DNA of 18,040 nucleotides, taken from contig DDTD01000067.1 of the NCBI GenBank assembly GCA_002344005.1, positions 1-18,040 of the forward strand. The letters run 5' to 3'. Positions 1 through 8,409 of the stretch are shown one piece after another. Numbering within the stretch: the stretch's first letter is position 1; every line of letters starts with the position of its first letter. The translations under genes were made by a program, and so were the position numbers. The stretch comes from Ignavibacteria bacterium UBA2373 (GTDB taxonomy: Bacteria > Bacteroidota > Ignavibacteria > Kapaibacteriales > UBA961). The notes beneath the pieces were generated by a model, which saw only the letters and a program-made list of their open reading frames with translations, did no database searches and had not been told where the DNA came from.

Positions 1-787
1 CTATAAAGACAATCATACTATGTGTTTTTAAAAATTTCAACAAAAACGCAATAGCCCAATATCCACTTAGCCCTGAGACGATTGTTGCTACAAGTAACAA
101 AACAGCATTCTCTGAAGTAAAATTTCCAATAACGTCTTTAAGTTCAAAAATTCCACTCCCTGCAATAGCTGGAATGCTTAATAAAAAAGAAAAACGAGCG
201 GCACTTTCTCTCGTAAATCCGCGTAACAATCCGGCAGTTATTGTTGTTCCAGAACGTGATGAACCGGGAATTAAAGCCAGGCACTGAATGAAACCGACAA
301 AAAGCGAATCCTTCAGTTCAATAGTATTCATACTTTTAGAAAATGTTGCTTTTTTTTCGACAAAAAATAATATAATAGCCAGAATAATCAGTGCAGAAGC
401 AATGACAAAGGGATCTTTTGTCAAATTTCCTCGAATAATATCTTTAGCAAGTAGCCCGACGGCAACTATTGGAACTGTACCCATTATTATATACCATCCT
501 AATCGGGCATTATGATTTTGTTGGGAAAAACTTTTGCGCGATGTACCAAGGTTCTCTGTGATAAAACTCTTAACTATAGAATATATGTCTTGACGAAAAT
601 ACCACAACACGGAAACTAAAGTTCCCATTTGAATCACCGCCATAAAGGTTGTCCATTCTTCCGGATTTTGCGGACTAATCAAACCCGTAAAATGAGCATA
701 AAGAGTAAGATGTGCCGTGCTGCTAATTGGGATAAATTCTGTTAATCCCTGTATGAGACCAAGTATTATGGCATGAAGAATATTCAT
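1..787 (-). CDS. uppP: undecaprenyl-diphosphatase UppP (BacA family), C-terminus cut by window edge
   Basis: This integral membrane enzyme hydrolyses undecaprenyl diphosphate to the monophosphate, recycling the lipid carrier for peptidoglycan and other envelope polymers. The ATG is at 787. The N-terminus reads MNILHAIILGLIQGLTEFIP and continues ISSTAHL, which is the family's first conserved motif with the (E/Q)xxxE glutamate. The second motif, PGSSRSGTTITAGL, lies around 195-250. The frame stays open to base 1 and gives 262 residues. The last readable part (LLKFLKTHSMIVFI) resembles the end of the family, so probably only some 10-20 residues are lost. The gene is divergent from mutY across a 98-nt gap. 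The family assignment is firm. The exact C-terminus is outside the window. Confidence 0.95.
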   Translation of the reverse strand, partial: MNILHAIILGLIQGLTEFIPISSTAHLTLYAHFTGLISPQNPEEWTTFMAVIQMGTLVSVLWYFRQDIYSIVKSFITENLGTSRKSFSQQNHNARLGWYIIMGTVPIVAVGLLAKDIIRGNLTKDPFVIASALIILAIILFFVEKKATFSKSMNTIELKDSLFVGFIQCLALIPGSSRSGTTITAGLLRGFTRESAARFSFLLSIPAIAGSGIFELKDVIGNFTSENAVLLLVATIVSGLSGYWAIAFLLKFLKTHSMIVFI

Positions 788-858
788 AAACACTACAATA
801 GTTATTTTCAAAAAAAATCGTCATAATTACATCAAAACCATCAAACACTCGTCTGACA

Positions 859-883
859 GTAACGCATTTACGTTACAAACATA
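859..883 (-). promoter_or_regulatory. possible uppP promoter box with overlapping inverted repeat
   Basis: In the uppP-mutY divergent gap there is a perfect 6-bp inverted repeat, GTAACG-N6-CGTTAC (859-876). On the minus strand it directly adjoins a TATGTTTG box (883 to 876) that fits the TAnnTTTG -7 element of Bacteroidota promoters. If the box is used, the repeat would cover the transcription start of uppP, where an operator could sit, and it also lies 10 nt upstream of the mutY ATG. No good -33 TTG is found at 19-20 nt, and such short motifs occur by chance in AT-rich DNA, so this is only a candidate. Confidence 0.2.
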
Positions 884-885
884 AT

Positions 886-1818
886 ATGAAAAAAGATATA
901 CTTTCTCGTCACCAAAAACTTTCGATCCATAAGACTGTTCTTACTTGGTTTACCTATAATCAAAAAAAATTGCCTTGGAGATCAGCAACTCCTCCGGACC
1001 CTTATATAGTCCTGCTTTCCGAAGTAATGTTACAGCAAACTCAAACTTCGCGTATAGCCGAAAAATTGCCAGCTTTTCTTGAACAATTTCCAACCTTGGA
1101 AGCGCTCGCACAAGCTACCAATAAAGAAATTATCCTTGCTTGGCAAGGTATGGGTTATAATAATCGCGCACTTCGGTTAAGGGATTGTGCTAAAACCATC
1201 GTTGATCATTATTACGGAATTATTCCGGACGATATTGATATATTGCGAACCTTACCCGGAATAGGTGAATATACATCCTCTGCTATTGCATCTTTTGCTT
1301 TTTCTCAAAATGTACCTGTCGTAGATGTGAATATTCGGCGAATATTCTCTCGATTATTACGTAAAGTTGCCAATAACCATGATATGCTCTCTGAAAAAGA
1401 ATCATGGGAAATTGCCGGAATATTACTCCCTAAAAATCATAGCAACTTATGGCACCAAGCATTGATGGATATTGGTTCTTTATTTTGTACTTCTCGATCA
1501 CCACGATGTCACGATTGCCCCATTTCATCACATTGTCAATCTGCATTTGCAGTTATTGACGGCGAAAAGACACCCAAAAAAGAACCCACGCATCGTGCTA
1601 TTCCTCATAGAATATGGCGCGGTAAAATTATCGAATTATTGCGCCAATCGAATCATCATTCTGAAAATGCAAATTATATTCTTCATGCTCTTTTTCAAGA
1701 AAATATATCTACACTCGATAGTGATTTTTTAGACTATATTCTGAAAAAACTTGAGTCGAATAATCTAATTGAATTGCAAACCATAAATAACACAATTATA
1801 GTCTCACTAAAAGAGTAA
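886..1818 (+). CDS. mutY: A/G-specific adenine glycosylase MutY
   Basis: MutY removes adenine mispaired with 8-oxoguanine or guanine in base excision repair. The 310-residue protein has the HhH-GPD fold: catalytic Glu46 in LLSEVMLQQTQTSRI, the helix-hairpin-helix LPGIGEYTSSAI (123-134) and catalytic Asp147 in VPVVDVNIRRI. The [4Fe-4S] loop is C201-x6-C208-x2-C211-x5-C217, the spacing expected for this family. After about residue 225 I see no NUDIX-like 8-oxoG-recognition domain of the E. coli type. There is instead a short segment with the pattern HRIWRGKIIELLR, then LDYILKKLESNNLIEL and TIIVSL. This reads like a small winged helix, as in the shorter actinobacterial MutY proteins. No Shine-Dalgarno is seen before the ATG. 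The gene converges with the response regulator, leaving 18 nt between stops. Confidence 0.93.
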   Translation: MKKDILSRHQKLSIHKTVLTWFTYNQKKLPWRSATPPDPYIVLLSEVMLQQTQTSRIAEKLPAFLEQFPTLEALAQATNKEIILAWQGMGYNNRALRLRDCAKTIVDHYYGIIPDDIDILRTLPGIGEYTSSAIASFAFSQNVPVVDVNIRRIFSRLLRKVANNHDMLSEKESWEIAGILLPKNHSNLWHQALMDIGSLFCTSRSPRCHDCPISSHCQSAFAVIDGEKTPKKEPTHRAIPHRIWRGKIIELLRQSNHHSENANYILHALFQENISTLDSDFLDYILKKLESNNLIELQTINNTIIVSLKE

Positions 1819-1836
1819 TAATCAGCTATAACTATA

Positions 1837-3258
1837 TTATGAAATTGTTTTTTGTGAAATCATAATACCAAGTTGCTCAATACGATAGCGTAATTTAGCA
1901 CGACTCACTTCCAGTACTTTAGCGGCTTTAATTTGATTGCCGTCTGTCAGTTTTAATGTTTGAATTATTAAATCTCTGATAACATTAGACATAGTAGCGC
2001 CTGTCGGTGAGATTTCTAAATAATGATGCCCCGGTAATAAGTCTTTAGATGAACGCACGTCTTTACCTTGTATCGCTTGAGGACGTAAAAACGATAATGA
2101 ATCCTTTGATATTATTTGTTCAGACTCCAACAAGCATACTCTTTCTATAACATTACGTAATTCTCTTACATTACCTTTCCATAGATAATTAGTCAAAGTG
2201 TCGGCTGCATCAGGAGTAAATCCTGTAATTTTTTTTCCAAATTTTTCATTAAATTCTCGTACAAAAGCCGTTGCAAGTAAAATAATATCCTCACGCCGTT
2301 CTCGTAATGATGGTAAATCTATCATTGCAACATTTAATCGGTAGAATAAATCTTCACGGAATTTACCTTGTTCAACTAATTCTTCTAAATTGCGGTTTGT
2401 AGCAGCAACAACGCGCACATCAACGGTCACTTCTTTTGTACCGCCTAAACGATAGAAAGTTCTTTCTTGCAATACACGCAGCAATTTTACTTGCATTTCC
2501 ATGCTGAGTTCGCCCACCTCATCTAAAAATATTGTACCATGATTAGCTTGCTCGAAGCGACCTTGTTTAACTTTTTCCGTAGCTCCCGTGAAGGCGCCTC
2601 TTTCATATCCAAATAGTTCGTTTTCAGCTAACTCTCTGGGAATAGCACCACAATTTATGGAAATAAAAGGACCTTTGCTTCGTGCAGAATTTTGATGGAT
2701 AAACCTCGCAATAAGTTCCTTACCCGTACCTGACTCACCTAAAATTAATGATGTTGTGTCATCGGATGATGCAACAATTTTAGCAATCTGTAAAGCTCGT
2801 GAAATACCTGCAGAAACTCCAAGAATTTGCGCAGATTGTTCACGATGCAACCTTTCCTCCAATATTGTGACTTGTCTTTTTAAATCATAATTTTCTAGAC
2901 ACCGTTCTACAGCTACTTCTAATTGTTCAATATCCAATGGTTTAACAATAAAATCTTCGGCACCGAGTTTCATTGCTCGAACAGCCATTTTTATATCAGA
3001 AAATGCCGTCATGATAATTACCGGCATTGTATAACCATTTGCACGTAATTGTTCCAATATTTCTAAACCATTATAATGCCCAAGGAATATGTCCAAAAGA
3101 ATAATATCCGGCTGAGTTGTATCAAGCAATTCTATACCTGCGGCAGGGTCTGTGTAAGTAAAAACCCGTGAATAGGTTTCCGACAATACAGATTTGACAG
3201 TTGCATTTACTAATGGATCATCTTCGATGACTACAATCGTGTATTTTTTTAGTGCCAT
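1837..3258 (-). CDS. sigma-54-dependent NtrC-family response regulator
   Basis: This is a cytoplasmic transcription activator that would be phosphorylated by the adjacent kinase and open sigma-54 promoters using ATP. The order is receiver, AAA+ and Fis-type DNA-binding domain (473 residues). Receiver (about 6-120): acidic Asp13/Asp14, phospho-acceptor Asp56 in DIILLDIFLG, Thr84 and Lys106. AAA+ (about 145-385): Walker A GESGTGKE, the sigma-54-contacting loop GAFTGA, and Walker B GTIFLDEVGEL. The C-terminal HTH_8 is around GNQIKAAKVLEVSRAKLRYRI. I chose the ATG at 3258 (MALKKYTIVVIEDD) because it gives the normal receiver N-terminus. An in-frame ATG at 3285 would add a Phe-rich stretch and overlap the kinase gene by 11 nt. 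The gene lies 16 nt downstream of the kinase, so the two are almost certainly co-transcribed. The signal and target genes are unknown. Confidence 0.95.
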   Translation of the reverse strand: MALKKYTIVVIEDDPLVNATVKSVLSETYSRVFTYTDPAAGIELLDTTQPDIILLDIFLGHYNGLEILEQLRANGYTMPVIIMTAFSDIKMAVRAMKLGAEDFIVKPLDIEQLEVAVERCLENYDLKRQVTILEERLHREQSAQILGVSAGISRALQIAKIVASSDDTTSLILGESGTGKELIARFIHQNSARSKGPFISINCGAIPRELAENELFGYERGAFTGATEKVKQGRFEQANHGTIFLDEVGELSMEMQVKLLRVLQERTFYRLGGTKEVTVDVRVVAATNRNLEELVEQGKFREDLFYRLNVAMIDLPSLRERREDIILLATAFVREFNEKFGKKITGFTPDAADTLTNYLWKGNVRELRNVIERVCLLESEQIISKDSLSFLRPQAIQGKDVRSSKDLLPGHHYLEISPTGATMSNVIRDLIIQTLKLTDGNQIKAAKVLEVSRAKLRYRIEQLGIMISQKTIS

Positions 3259-3274
3259 GTGTAAGAAAAAAAAA

Positions 3275-4504
3275 TTATGAAACACGCAATGGTAATTTAA
3301 CGGAGAAACAAGTGCCTATACCAACTTCGCTTTCTACATTGATATTGCCACCATGCTGATGAATAATTTGTTGCGTTATCGGCAAGCCCAGTCCTGTACC
3401 ATCGGGTTTTCTCGTAAAAAAAGGGTTGAATATTTGATTCATGTCCTCTTTTGAAATTCCAATACCACTGTCTTTAATTGCTACGACCGCAAAATTAGAT
3501 TCACCTGTTTTGTTACCTTTTTCGACAAATGTTGATATTTCTATACTTCCCTTTGCTTTAATTGCATCCGAAGCATTTGCAAATAAATTAATAAATACTT
3601 GTTGCATTTGTTTTGAATCAACTTCAACTAAGGGAATTGAATCGTCTAAATGTAAATGAATATCAATAATCTTTCTGTTTAAATTGGTCTGCACCATTTT
3701 TAAAGAAGAACGTACCAACACATTGATATTTTCAGGCATCATTGCTGCAATCGAAGGGCGCGAGAAATTTAATGTTGCCTCAACGATATTTCCCAATCTT
3801 TCAACGCCTTGCAATGCTGTTTGCACATTGAACATCTCCGGTGCATGTGCCGATATTTTTCTTTGCAATACCTGTAAATTCATATTAATTGCAGCGAGAG
3901 GATTACGTATCTCATGCGCTACTCCCGCTGTCAGTTTACCCAACAAAGCAAGTTTATCAGCTTGTACCATTTTTTCTGAAAGTTCACGCTGCTCTGTCAC
4001 GTCACGAGCAGAAGCAATAATAACTTTCTGCCCACCAAATTCAATAAATCCGGCATTTACCTCGACCATGCGGCTTTCACCCTTAGGAGCCGTAAAAGTA
4101 AGTTCACTCAAAACACTCGGTGTAGATGATTTTGATAAAGCATTAAATACCCGCCTGAACTGTGGCAAAGACTCACCGACCAGCTCATGATGATCAATAC
4201 CGACCATCATGGCGGCTTGTTCATTTGCATCTAATACGCTCCATGTATCCGGCTGCACAATAAATACCGCATCCGAAGTATGATCGAAGAATGTCTTATA
4301 CCAAGCCAATTGCTTGCGTAGATGCTCTATCTCATCCTTCAGTTTTTGCACAACCTTGTTATGTTCATTGTTTAAGGCGTCTTCCACAGCTTGAAGAGTG
4401 TTTATGATAGTGTGCCAAATATCGGAAGCGAAAATACACAATTCTTTCAACAAATTGGTTAATATTCTACAACAGTGTACTATAAGAATGCTTAGAAAAA
4501 GCAT
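3275..4504 (-). CDS. membrane-anchored PAS sensor histidine kinase, partner of the NtrC-type regulator
   Basis: This kinase senses a signal, autophosphorylates and passes phosphate to the downstream regulator. From the ATG at 4504 it has 409 residues: a hydrophobic N-terminal helix (1-19), a charged coiled coil (about 30-70), a PAS domain (about 72-180), and HisKA with GKLTAGVAHEIRNPL (His197). HATPase_c follows, with the N box FINLFANASDAI, G1 DSGIGI and G2 GTGLGLPI. This is the NtrB/AtoS type. The frame also stays open to ATG 4687 or GTG 4621. That would add a second hydrophobic segment and make a two-helix hairpin, but would overlap the start of divergent xseA by 38-104 nt. A promoter-like element at 4573-4602 favours the ATG at 4504. 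The gene identity is secure; the start is not. Confidence 0.92.
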   Translation of the reverse strand: MLFLSILIVHCCRILTNLLKELCIFASDIWHTIINTLQAVEDALNNEHNKVVQKLKDEIEHLRKQLAWYKTFFDHTSDAVFIVQPDTWSVLDANEQAAMMVGIDHHELVGESLPQFRRVFNALSKSSTPSVLSELTFTAPKGESRMVEVNAGFIEFGGQKVIIASARDVTEQRELSEKMVQADKLALLGKLTAGVAHEIRNPLAAINMNLQVLQRKISAHAPEMFNVQTALQGVERLGNIVEATLNFSRPSIAAMMPENINVLVRSSLKMVQTNLNRKIIDIHLHLDDSIPLVEVDSKQMQQVFINLFANASDAIKAKGSIEISTFVEKGNKTGESNFAVVAIKDSGIGISKEDMNQIFNPFFTRKPDGTGLGLPITQQIIHQHGGNINVESEVGIGTCFSVKLPLRVS

Positions 4505-4572
4505 TATTGAAACCGAAATAGCACGTTTATTATGGAAAAAATCAGGATATGTTGTAATTTCGTAACAATGTG

Positions 4573-4602
4573 CAAAGATAAATATGAAACAAAGTAAACC
4601 AA
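4573..4602 (-). promoter_or_regulatory. candidate Bacteroidota-type promoter for the kinase/regulator operon
   Basis: On the minus strand, TTG (4602-4600) is followed after 19 nt by TATCTTTG (4580-4573), a fit to the Bacteroidota TTTG-N19/20-TAnnTTTG pattern. Transcription would start about 60 nt before the ATG at 4504. The -33 part lies inside the first codons of xseA on the opposite strand. The evidence is pattern match and position only. Confidence 0.35.
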
Positions 4603-5765
4603 TTACGATAGGTATTCTCACACGTGAGATTTCTCGACTGCTTGAGGAAGGTATCGGATATGTGCAAGTCATTGGAGAAATATCCAATTATAAACATCAC
4701 ACTTCCGGACATCGTTATTTTTCCTTGAAAGATGATAATGCTCAAATTTCCGGCGTTATGTGGAAAACTCGCGCGCTTTCATTTGTCCCTCGAGATGGCA
4801 TGAAAGTGATAGCGGGCGGTATGATTACTATTTATCCCCCACAGGGCAAATATCAACTCGATTGTACATTCATGCAACCTATGGGGTTGGGTGATTTGTA
4901 TATGGCTTTCGAAGAAATGAAGCAAAGACTTGACCAAGAAGGTTTATTCGATTCGGTTCATAAAAAACGATTGCCGGCGATACCCACCCGTATCGGGATA
5001 ATCACATCCTCAACTGGCGCTGCACTACAGGATATGTTGAGTACAATGAAACGTCGCAATCCGATGTGTACAATTGTCTTAAGACCGACTTTGGTGCAAG
5101 GTGACGGTGCTATTGAAGATATTGTAAGTGCAATCACAGCTCTGGATACAGAGAATCTTGATTGCATCATTGTTGGAAGAGGAGGCGGAAGCATTGAAGA
5201 TTTATGGGCATTTAATACAGAATCTGTTGCCAGAGCAATTTTCGCGGCACAAACCCCTGTGATATCAGCTGTGGGGCATGAAACAGATTTTACTATTGCC
5301 GATTTTGTTGCGGATATAAGGGCAGCAACTCCTACGGCAGCAGCAGAATTGGTAACACCAATAACTCTACAACAACTTACAGACTATATCACGACAATAA
5401 AAAATCGGCTTCCGGAACTTGCCTTTCAAGCAATAAACGAACACAAACGTACAATTGAACAAGTATTTCTTCGTGGTGGTTTTCGTAGAGTTCATGAACA
5501 TATTACTATATTGCAACAAACTATTGATTCCAATGAAATACGTCTGTCTCTCTCAAGTAAGCGCTCAATTGCTGCAATGAAAACAGCTCTTGATGCAAAA
5601 ATTAACCATTGCAAATCATTACACCCTTTGTCCCCCCTTCAAAAAGGATTTGCACTATTAGAACAAGGGGCAAAGACATTGTCCGCACATGATACGCTGT
5701 CAATCGGTGATGAATTGTCGCTTATCAGGCAATATTCCAAACATAAAATTATTATTCAATCTTAA
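4584..5765 (+). CDS. xseA: exonuclease VII large subunit XseA
   Basis: This is the catalytic subunit of exonuclease VII, which degrades single-stranded DNA from either end with XseB. The protein has 393 residues, slightly shorter than the common 400-460. The N-terminal OB-fold begins at once with SRLLEEGIGYVQVIGEISNYK, which fixes the start at 4584. The catalytic core shows IGIITSSTGAALQDML, IIVGRGGGSIEDLWAFN, and VISAVGHETDFTIADFVADI followed by RAATPTAAAEL. The C-terminal part is rich in helix-forming residues, as expected for the region that binds XseB. There is no Shine-Dalgarno. The next gene, xseB, starts 15 nt after the stop. Confidence 0.96.
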   Translation: MKQSKPITIGILTREISRLLEEGIGYVQVIGEISNYKHHTSGHRYFSLKDDNAQISGVMWKTRALSFVPRDGMKVIAGGMITIYPPQGKYQLDCTFMQPMGLGDLYMAFEEMKQRLDQEGLFDSVHKKRLPAIPTRIGIITSSTGAALQDMLSTMKRRNPMCTIVLRPTLVQGDGAIEDIVSAITALDTENLDCIIVGRGGGSIEDLWAFNTESVARAIFAAQTPVISAVGHETDFTIADFVADIRAATPTAAAELVTPITLQQLTDYITTIKNRLPELAFQAINEHKRTIEQVFLRGGFRRVHEHITILQQTIDSNEIRLSLSSKRSIAAMKTALDAKINHCKSLHPLSPLQKGFALLEQGAKTLSAHDTLSIGDELSLIRQYSKHKIIIQS

Positions 5766-5780
5766 CCAATAGTATATACT

Positions 5781-5981
5781 ATGTCAAAGAAAAAAGATAT
5801 CTCGTTTGAAAGTAAGATCGAAAGATTAGACAGTATTGTTCAAACCCTCGATGAAGGTACGGTGCCGATAGATACAATGCTTGAATTATATGAGGAGGGC
5901 ATGGGATTAGCACAACAATGTCGTGAGTATTTAGAAAAAGCCGAACAAAAAATCGAAGTAATTGACAAAAAATCTACGTAA
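5781..5981 (+). CDS. xseB: exonuclease VII small subunit XseB
   Basis: XseB is the small helical subunit that binds XseA. The 66-residue protein matches the family in length and pattern: FESKIERLDSIVQTLDEGTV, then the helix LELYEEGMGLAQQCREYLEKAEQKIE. It follows xseA by 15 nt, as in most bacteria. No other start codon fits. Confidence 0.95.
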   Translation: MSKKKDISFESKIERLDSIVQTLDEGTVPIDTMLELYEEGMGLAQQCREYLEKAEQKIEVIDKKST

Positions 5982-6024
5982 ATTCTTATATATTAACTTT
6001 TTTATGTACTTATCTACAAGTATT

Positions 6025-8202
6025 ATGAACACATTTTTTTACCGCTGTGCGGCGGCATTACTAGGAATCGGTTGCTTTCCGTTTGTCGCTCAAATCGCTG
6101 TAAGTCAGCACATTATTCCTTCGCCTCGTGCGCAGAGAATAGAACGCAACCAAGAACAAATTGTGATAAAATCAACAGAGGTACTCTCTGCTAATGCAAA
6201 AGAATACAAGCATGGCGATCCCACTGCAGATGAGCAATTATCATTAGAATATATGAATCGTGCTCGAGCCAATCCAACTGCCGAAGGTATTCGACTTATG
6301 GACACAGAAGATAAAGATGCTCAATTTGCATATACGTATTTTAATATTAATAAAAAAGCGACAAAAGCTGCGTTTACCGAATATCCTGTGCAGCCACCGT
6401 TAGCATTTAATGAAAAACTCATTGATGCCGCTCGTAAACATTCTCTTGACATGAAATTGAAGAACTTTCAGGGTCATGATGGTTCTGATGGTTCTGATAT
6501 GAGCGGTCGTGTTAATAAAGCGGGATACATCGGCTGGAGTCGCTTAGGTGAAAATGTTGCTGCTTATTCAAAAAGTGTATGGCATGGACACTGCGGATTA
6601 AATGTTGATTGGGGCGAACAAAATCAAATTGAGCTTGGTCACCGTAAAAATATTATGAATTTCCAAGGTGGAGTATTTACTGAGGTCGGGGTTGGTATAG
6701 AATATCGTCCGGGTGCAAATAATAATCAGACCGGACCTTTTATTATTACTCAAGATTTTGGTCACAGGGGTGATTATTTTCTCACAGGTGTGGTGTATAA
6801 AGATAATAATAACAATAATTTCTATGATGTAGGTGAAGGCATAAAAGGAGTAACAATCACTCCAAGTAAAGGTGATTTCTTCGCAATTTCTTCCACTTCA
6901 GGCGGCTATGCCATTCCTATTAAAGGGCTTTCCGGTTCACTTTCTGTGACCGCTACGGGCGGACCATTTACTACCCCGACAACATTGCAAATTTCATTAG
7001 GCGGAAATCAGAATGTAAAATTAGACTTTACACCAAATTTACCCGGAGTAATAGCTCTCATCGCTCCACCCGATATGGAATATTTATCACAGAAAATTGT
7101 CAATTTCGAGTGGGGTAAATCTTCTAAACCTGCTACTAATTATGGTTTTGAATTAGCATCAGATGAAGAATTCAAAACAATCATTCAAAAAGATGAAACA
7201 TTAAAAGACACAAAAATTACAGTTCCCGATTTAAAAAACAATATGACATATTACTGGCGTGTAAGAGCAAAAACCACAGCAGGATGGGGCGATTATTCAC
7301 TTCCCTATTCTTTTACCATTGCTATTGCTGCACCGGAAGTAACCTTAGTATATCCACCCGATAAATCTGTCATAAAAGACAACTCTATTTCTTTGCGCTG
7401 GAAAAAAACAGACCCATTAGCTGAACGTTACAAAGTACAATTATGTACCGACCGATTTTTCTTTGACAATATTCTCGAAGATTCAACTCTTCAAGACACA
7501 ACAAAAACATTTTCAGATTTAGAATGGGATACTGACCTTTATTGGCGAGTTGCCGCATTTTCTGATGGTGTTTGGGGTAATTATTCTGATATTTATGGCT
7601 TTTCTGTGCAGCAACCGGCAAAACCATCTGCACCAACATTAGTTGAACCGGCGGATAATCTAAAATTATCAAAAAATGAAATTGATTTTATCTGGACAAC
7701 TGAATCGCCGGATATTCCTGTAATCGCACATTGGTTAGAAATAAGCAATCAGCAAAATTTTTCAACCTATGTCTATAAGGATACTGCCATAACAGAAGCT
7801 AAAGTTACAGTAAAAGATTTAGAGTATGGAAAAACATTTTTCTGGCGCACTAAATCTAAAAATGCCTCAGGTTGGGGAGAATTTAGTGAAATGCGCGGTT
7901 TTACTATTTTCCCGCTCAATGTCAATGAAGAAAATGCAATTATTCAGACAGGATTACGCTTATCACCAAATCCTTCTTCACAAAGAACTACTGTGAATTT
8001 TTCATTAAAACAACCGGCATCTGTTATTATTGAAATTATTAATATTGAGGGTATCTCAGTACAAAAAATGATTCTTGAAAATATACCGGCCATGAATCAT
8101 ACGGTCAATTTTGATACTTCTTCACTGCCAACAGGAATGTACACAATAAGGGTGCAAGCAGGCGGTGCGACAATTCTTTCGCAGTTAAGTATTGTCAAAT
8201 AA
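6025..8202 (+). CDS. secreted CAP/SCP-domain protein with three fibronectin-III-like repeats and a T9SS type A sorting domain
   Basis: I chose the ATG at 6025 because it begins a signal peptide (MNTFFYRCAAALLGIGCFPF, then VAQIAVSQ). A longer frame from 5962 overlaps xseB and would bury the signal. The 725-residue protein has a CAP domain (about 70-250) with the expected His151 (GHDGSD), Glu176 (GENVAAYS) and His206 (GHRKNIMN). Next comes a short Asn-rich, possibly Ca-binding segment of SdrD-B-like type (VVYKDNNNNNFYDVGEG, about 256-272). Three FN3-like repeats (about 340-640) each carry YWRV- or FWRT-like strands and a GWGDYS- or WGNYS-like motif. The end (about 645-725) is a Por/T9SS sorting domain: LRLSPNPSSQRTTVNF to LPTGMYTIRVQAGG. 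The protein is therefore probably exported by Sec, moved across the outer membrane by T9SS and then processed. Its biochemical activity is unknown; CAP domains are known for lipid binding and toxin-like roles. A terminator-like hairpin follows. Confidence 0.93.
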   Translation: MNTFFYRCAAALLGIGCFPFVAQIAVSQHIIPSPRAQRIERNQEQIVIKSTEVLSANAKEYKHGDPTADEQLSLEYMNRARANPTAEGIRLMDTEDKDAQFAYTYFNINKKATKAAFTEYPVQPPLAFNEKLIDAARKHSLDMKLKNFQGHDGSDGSDMSGRVNKAGYIGWSRLGENVAAYSKSVWHGHCGLNVDWGEQNQIELGHRKNIMNFQGGVFTEVGVGIEYRPGANNNQTGPFIITQDFGHRGDYFLTGVVYKDNNNNNFYDVGEGIKGVTITPSKGDFFAISSTSGGYAIPIKGLSGSLSVTATGGPFTTPTTLQISLGGNQNVKLDFTPNLPGVIALIAPPDMEYLSQKIVNFEWGKSSKPATNYGFELASDEEFKTIIQKDETLKDTKITVPDLKNNMTYYWRVRAKTTAGWGDYSLPYSFTIAIAAPEVTLVYPPDKSVIKDNSISLRWKKTDPLAERYKVQLCTDRFFFDNILEDSTLQDTTKTFSDLEWDTDLYWRVAAFSDGVWGNYSDIYGFSVQQPAKPSAPTLVEPADNLKLSKNEIDFIWTTESPDIPVIAHWLEISNQQNFSTYVYKDTAITEAKVTVKDLEYGKTFFWRTKSKNASGWGEFSEMRGFTIFPLNVNEENAIIQTGLRLSPNPSSQRTTVNFSLKQPASVIIEIINIEGISVQKMILENIPAMNHTVNFDTSSLPTGMYTIRVQAGGATILSQLSIVK

Positions 8203-8231
8203 AAACCGATTCATACATTAAATAACTTTTT

Positions 8232-8266
8232 CATCCCTCAATTGTTTCCATGACAGTTGGGGGATG
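8232..8266 (+). terminator. hairpin after the CAP gene, probable transcription terminator
   Basis: A 10-bp stem, CATCCCTCAA (8232-8241) with TTGGGGGATG (8257-8266), has one G-U pair and a 15-nt loop. It starts 30 nt after the CAP gene stop. It is followed by TTTGT rather than a long T run, so intrinsic termination would be modest. The GC-rich stem stands out against the AT-rich surroundings. Confidence 0.55.
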
Positions 8267-8370
8267 TTTGTATCAGTAGATTGTACAGAATCTGTATGTA
8301 CTTATAGGACTATCTGTTAAGCGTATCTAACTACAGTATGGAATCTTAATTGAGTTTTTTTGCTTGAAGA

Positions 8371-8402
8371 TTTGTTTGGAAAGTGAATTTATCGTATCTT
8401 TG
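8371..8402 (+). promoter_or_regulatory. near-consensus Bacteroidota-type promoter without an obvious gene
   Basis: TTTG (8371-8374) is followed by exactly 20 nt and then TATCTTTG (8395-8402). This fits the TTTG-N19/20-TAnnTTTG arrangement used by the primary sigma factor of Bacteroidota and is the best such match I found in the window. Transcription would begin around 8407-8411. The nearest convincing gene downstream is the PAS kinase at 9102. Confidence 0.45.
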
Positions 8403-8409
8403 AGAAAGC

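Noticed and set aside
288..515. 75-codon plus-strand ORF
   Set aside because: It lies antisense within uppP, which has clear family motifs.
3684..4190. 168-codon plus-strand ORF
   Set aside because: It is antisense to the PAS/HisKA part of the kinase, shows no family motif, and the kinase frame is fully conserved.
5962..6024. Longer start for the CAP protein
   Set aside because: It overlaps the end of xseB and puts 21 residues before a good signal peptide.
8271..8310. Short palindrome around TACAGAATCTGTA in the intergenic region
   Set aside because: It is imperfect and only 5 bp per arm, so expected by chance in DNA of this composition.
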